Source: BJGO01 sp964640655
Lineage (GTDB): Bacteria; Bacteroidota; Bacteroidia; Chitinophagales; UBA10324
NCBI GenBank assembly: GCA_964640655.1
Contig: CAZXFT010000012.1
Location: forward strand, 1-64,000
Length of the DNA: 64,000 nt
Direction: 5' to 3'
Shown here: positions 63,303 to 64,000 of the stretch, piece by piece
Layout: every line of letters starts with the position of its first letter
How positions within the stretch are numbered: position 1 is the first letter of the stretch
Notes under the pieces: generated by a model
What the model saw: only the letters and a program-made list of their open reading frames with translations
Told to the model about the DNA's origin: nothing
Databases searched by the model: none
Translations under genes and position numbers: made by a program

Positions 63303-64000
63303 TTAAAGTCGTAGTCTTCGTTGTTCAATTAAATCTCTTGCCGCCACCCACGGATATGTATTTTCGTCAGAAGCCCCGGGTGCCGAGCTCCCACTTTCAA
63401 TTCGTGTATCTCTTGTTGTTCCTGCACGGCAATAAGCTCCATAATATAAAGTCAATCCATCGAAAGTTGCTCCTAAACCAAGATACAGTCCACTACTATC
63501 TAAATTAGGTCCGCTTCCGGTTATGGTTACAGATGTTCTTGCACCACCCCTTATTCCGCAATTAATTACGAAAAATGAAAAGTCTCTATTTACCTGTCCG
63601 CGTATTTGAAAATCAAAGGATAATACACCACTAACAGATCCGCTTGCTCTTCCAGACGGTTCGGTTGTTTCTTTTGAATAATTAAATGTTCCGTTGATTG
63701 TTCCCGAAATCGTAAATGTAATGGCAACATACCTTTCAATGTGCCGACCAGCTGCTCGTACAATCAGAGCTCCTACATATGGGATGGCTGCAATAGCAAC
63801 ATTACTTAAAACAATATTCAGCTGTAAGCCAATTAATGGAGTAAATCCTAATGAAAAATTGATATAATAACCACAATCCAGATTAGTAGGATTTTCTTGC
63901 CACCTGGTATTAATACTGATACTAAAACTTGGTGGTACGGGCTGCCAGCGTACTGTAGCCTGTGAAACAAAATCTGTAATTTCTTTTACTCCGTTCAGGA
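63303..64000 (-). CDS. C-terminal part of a large protein heading the effector operon (5' end outside window)
   Basis: An open minus-strand frame from the right edge to TAA 63305-63303, about 231 residues. It is long, with no stop, and fits the spacing of the cassette. It contains a hydrophobic stretch (VLSNVAIAAIPYVGALIVRAAG) flanked by Gly/Ser-rich beta segments (TFTISGTINGTFNYS; GSVSGVLSFDFQI; GLGATFDGLTLYYGAYC) and ends TYPWVAARDLIEQ. It looks like the C-terminal beta-rich half of a surface or spike-related protein; the N-terminus would decide. No catalytic motif is visible. Confidence 0.7.
   Translation of the reverse strand, partial: LNGVKEITDFVSQATVRWQPVPPSFSISINTRWQENPTNLDCGYYINFSLGFTPLIGLQLNIVLSNVAIAAIPYVGALIVRAAGRHIERYVAITFTISGTINGTFNYSKETTEPSGRASGSVSGVLSFDFQIRGQVNRDFSFFVINCGIRGGARTSVTITGSGPNLDSSGLYLGLGATFDGLTLYYGAYCRAGTTRDTRIESGSSAPGASDENTYPWVAARDLIEQRRLRL

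Noticed and set aside
60379..64000. Whether the effector cassette is a prophage or a recent insertion with direct repeats, integrase or tRNA attachment site
   Set aside because: No integrase, transposase, tRNA or flanking repeat is visible between 57 kb and the window edge, and base composition looks similar to the neighbours.

Overview
The window looks like a chromosomal segment of a low-GC member of the Bacteroidota. Three lines of sequence evidence support this. Three secreted proteins end in a type IX secretion (T9SS, Por) C-terminal sorting domain. A PorW/SprE-like T9SS component is present. Promoter-like elements follow the Bacteroidota pattern TTG-N17-23-TAnnTTTG, and start codons lack Shine-Dalgarno sequences. 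I cannot name the genus. I saw no rRNA, tRNA, CRISPR array or insertion sequence, and no gene-free stretch longer than about 300 bases.

Layout. 1-8.7 kb: the tail of a T9SS cargo protein, a phosphoribosyltransferase, aroK, a small lipoprotein, the era-der GTPase pair, a glycosyltransferase, a lipoprotein, dnaK and a cold-shock gene. 8.7-14.2 kb: an aldehyde dehydrogenase, a membrane histidine kinase overlapping a single-domain response regulator, and an alpha-oxoamine-synthase-like PLP enzyme. 14.2-30 kb: mostly housekeeping (pyrG, yidC, a second T9SS cargo protein, comEC, an enoyl-CoA hydratase family gene, cystathionine beta-synthase, dnaB, a thiolase). 30-38.3 kb: a tightly overlapping surface-polysaccharide operon with a flippase, two sulfotransferases, two glycosyltransferases, a polymerase/ligase-like membrane protein and a GH-A-type lipoprotein hydrolase. 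It suggests a sulfated exopolysaccharide. 38.3-50.4 kb: an M20 dipeptidase, a bifunctional class A PBP next to a PorW/SprE-like gene, an M23 peptidase, a bactofilin, atpZ plus a membrane ORF, a SprT-like protein, tyrS and plsC. 50.5-60.2 kb: trpS, a DUF4159 protein, rsmE, an SRAP protein, a GNAT, aspartate kinase, a class C beta-lactamase-fold hydrolase and a third T9SS cargo protein.

The most unusual part is the minus-strand operon at 60.4-64.0 kb, which runs off the window edge. In transcription order it encodes the C-terminus of a larger protein (missed by simple ORF calling because its start is outside), an unrecognised protein, a DUF4123-type effector chaperone, a Tae4-type peptidoglycan amidase, a small protein with the ordered catalytic motifs of edema-factor/CyaA/ExoY nucleotidyl cyclase toxins, and an 84-residue orphan. 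The genes are 1-12 bp apart. I read it as an effector cassette for a contractile injection (type VI-like) system. The cyclase assignment is my own motif-based inference.
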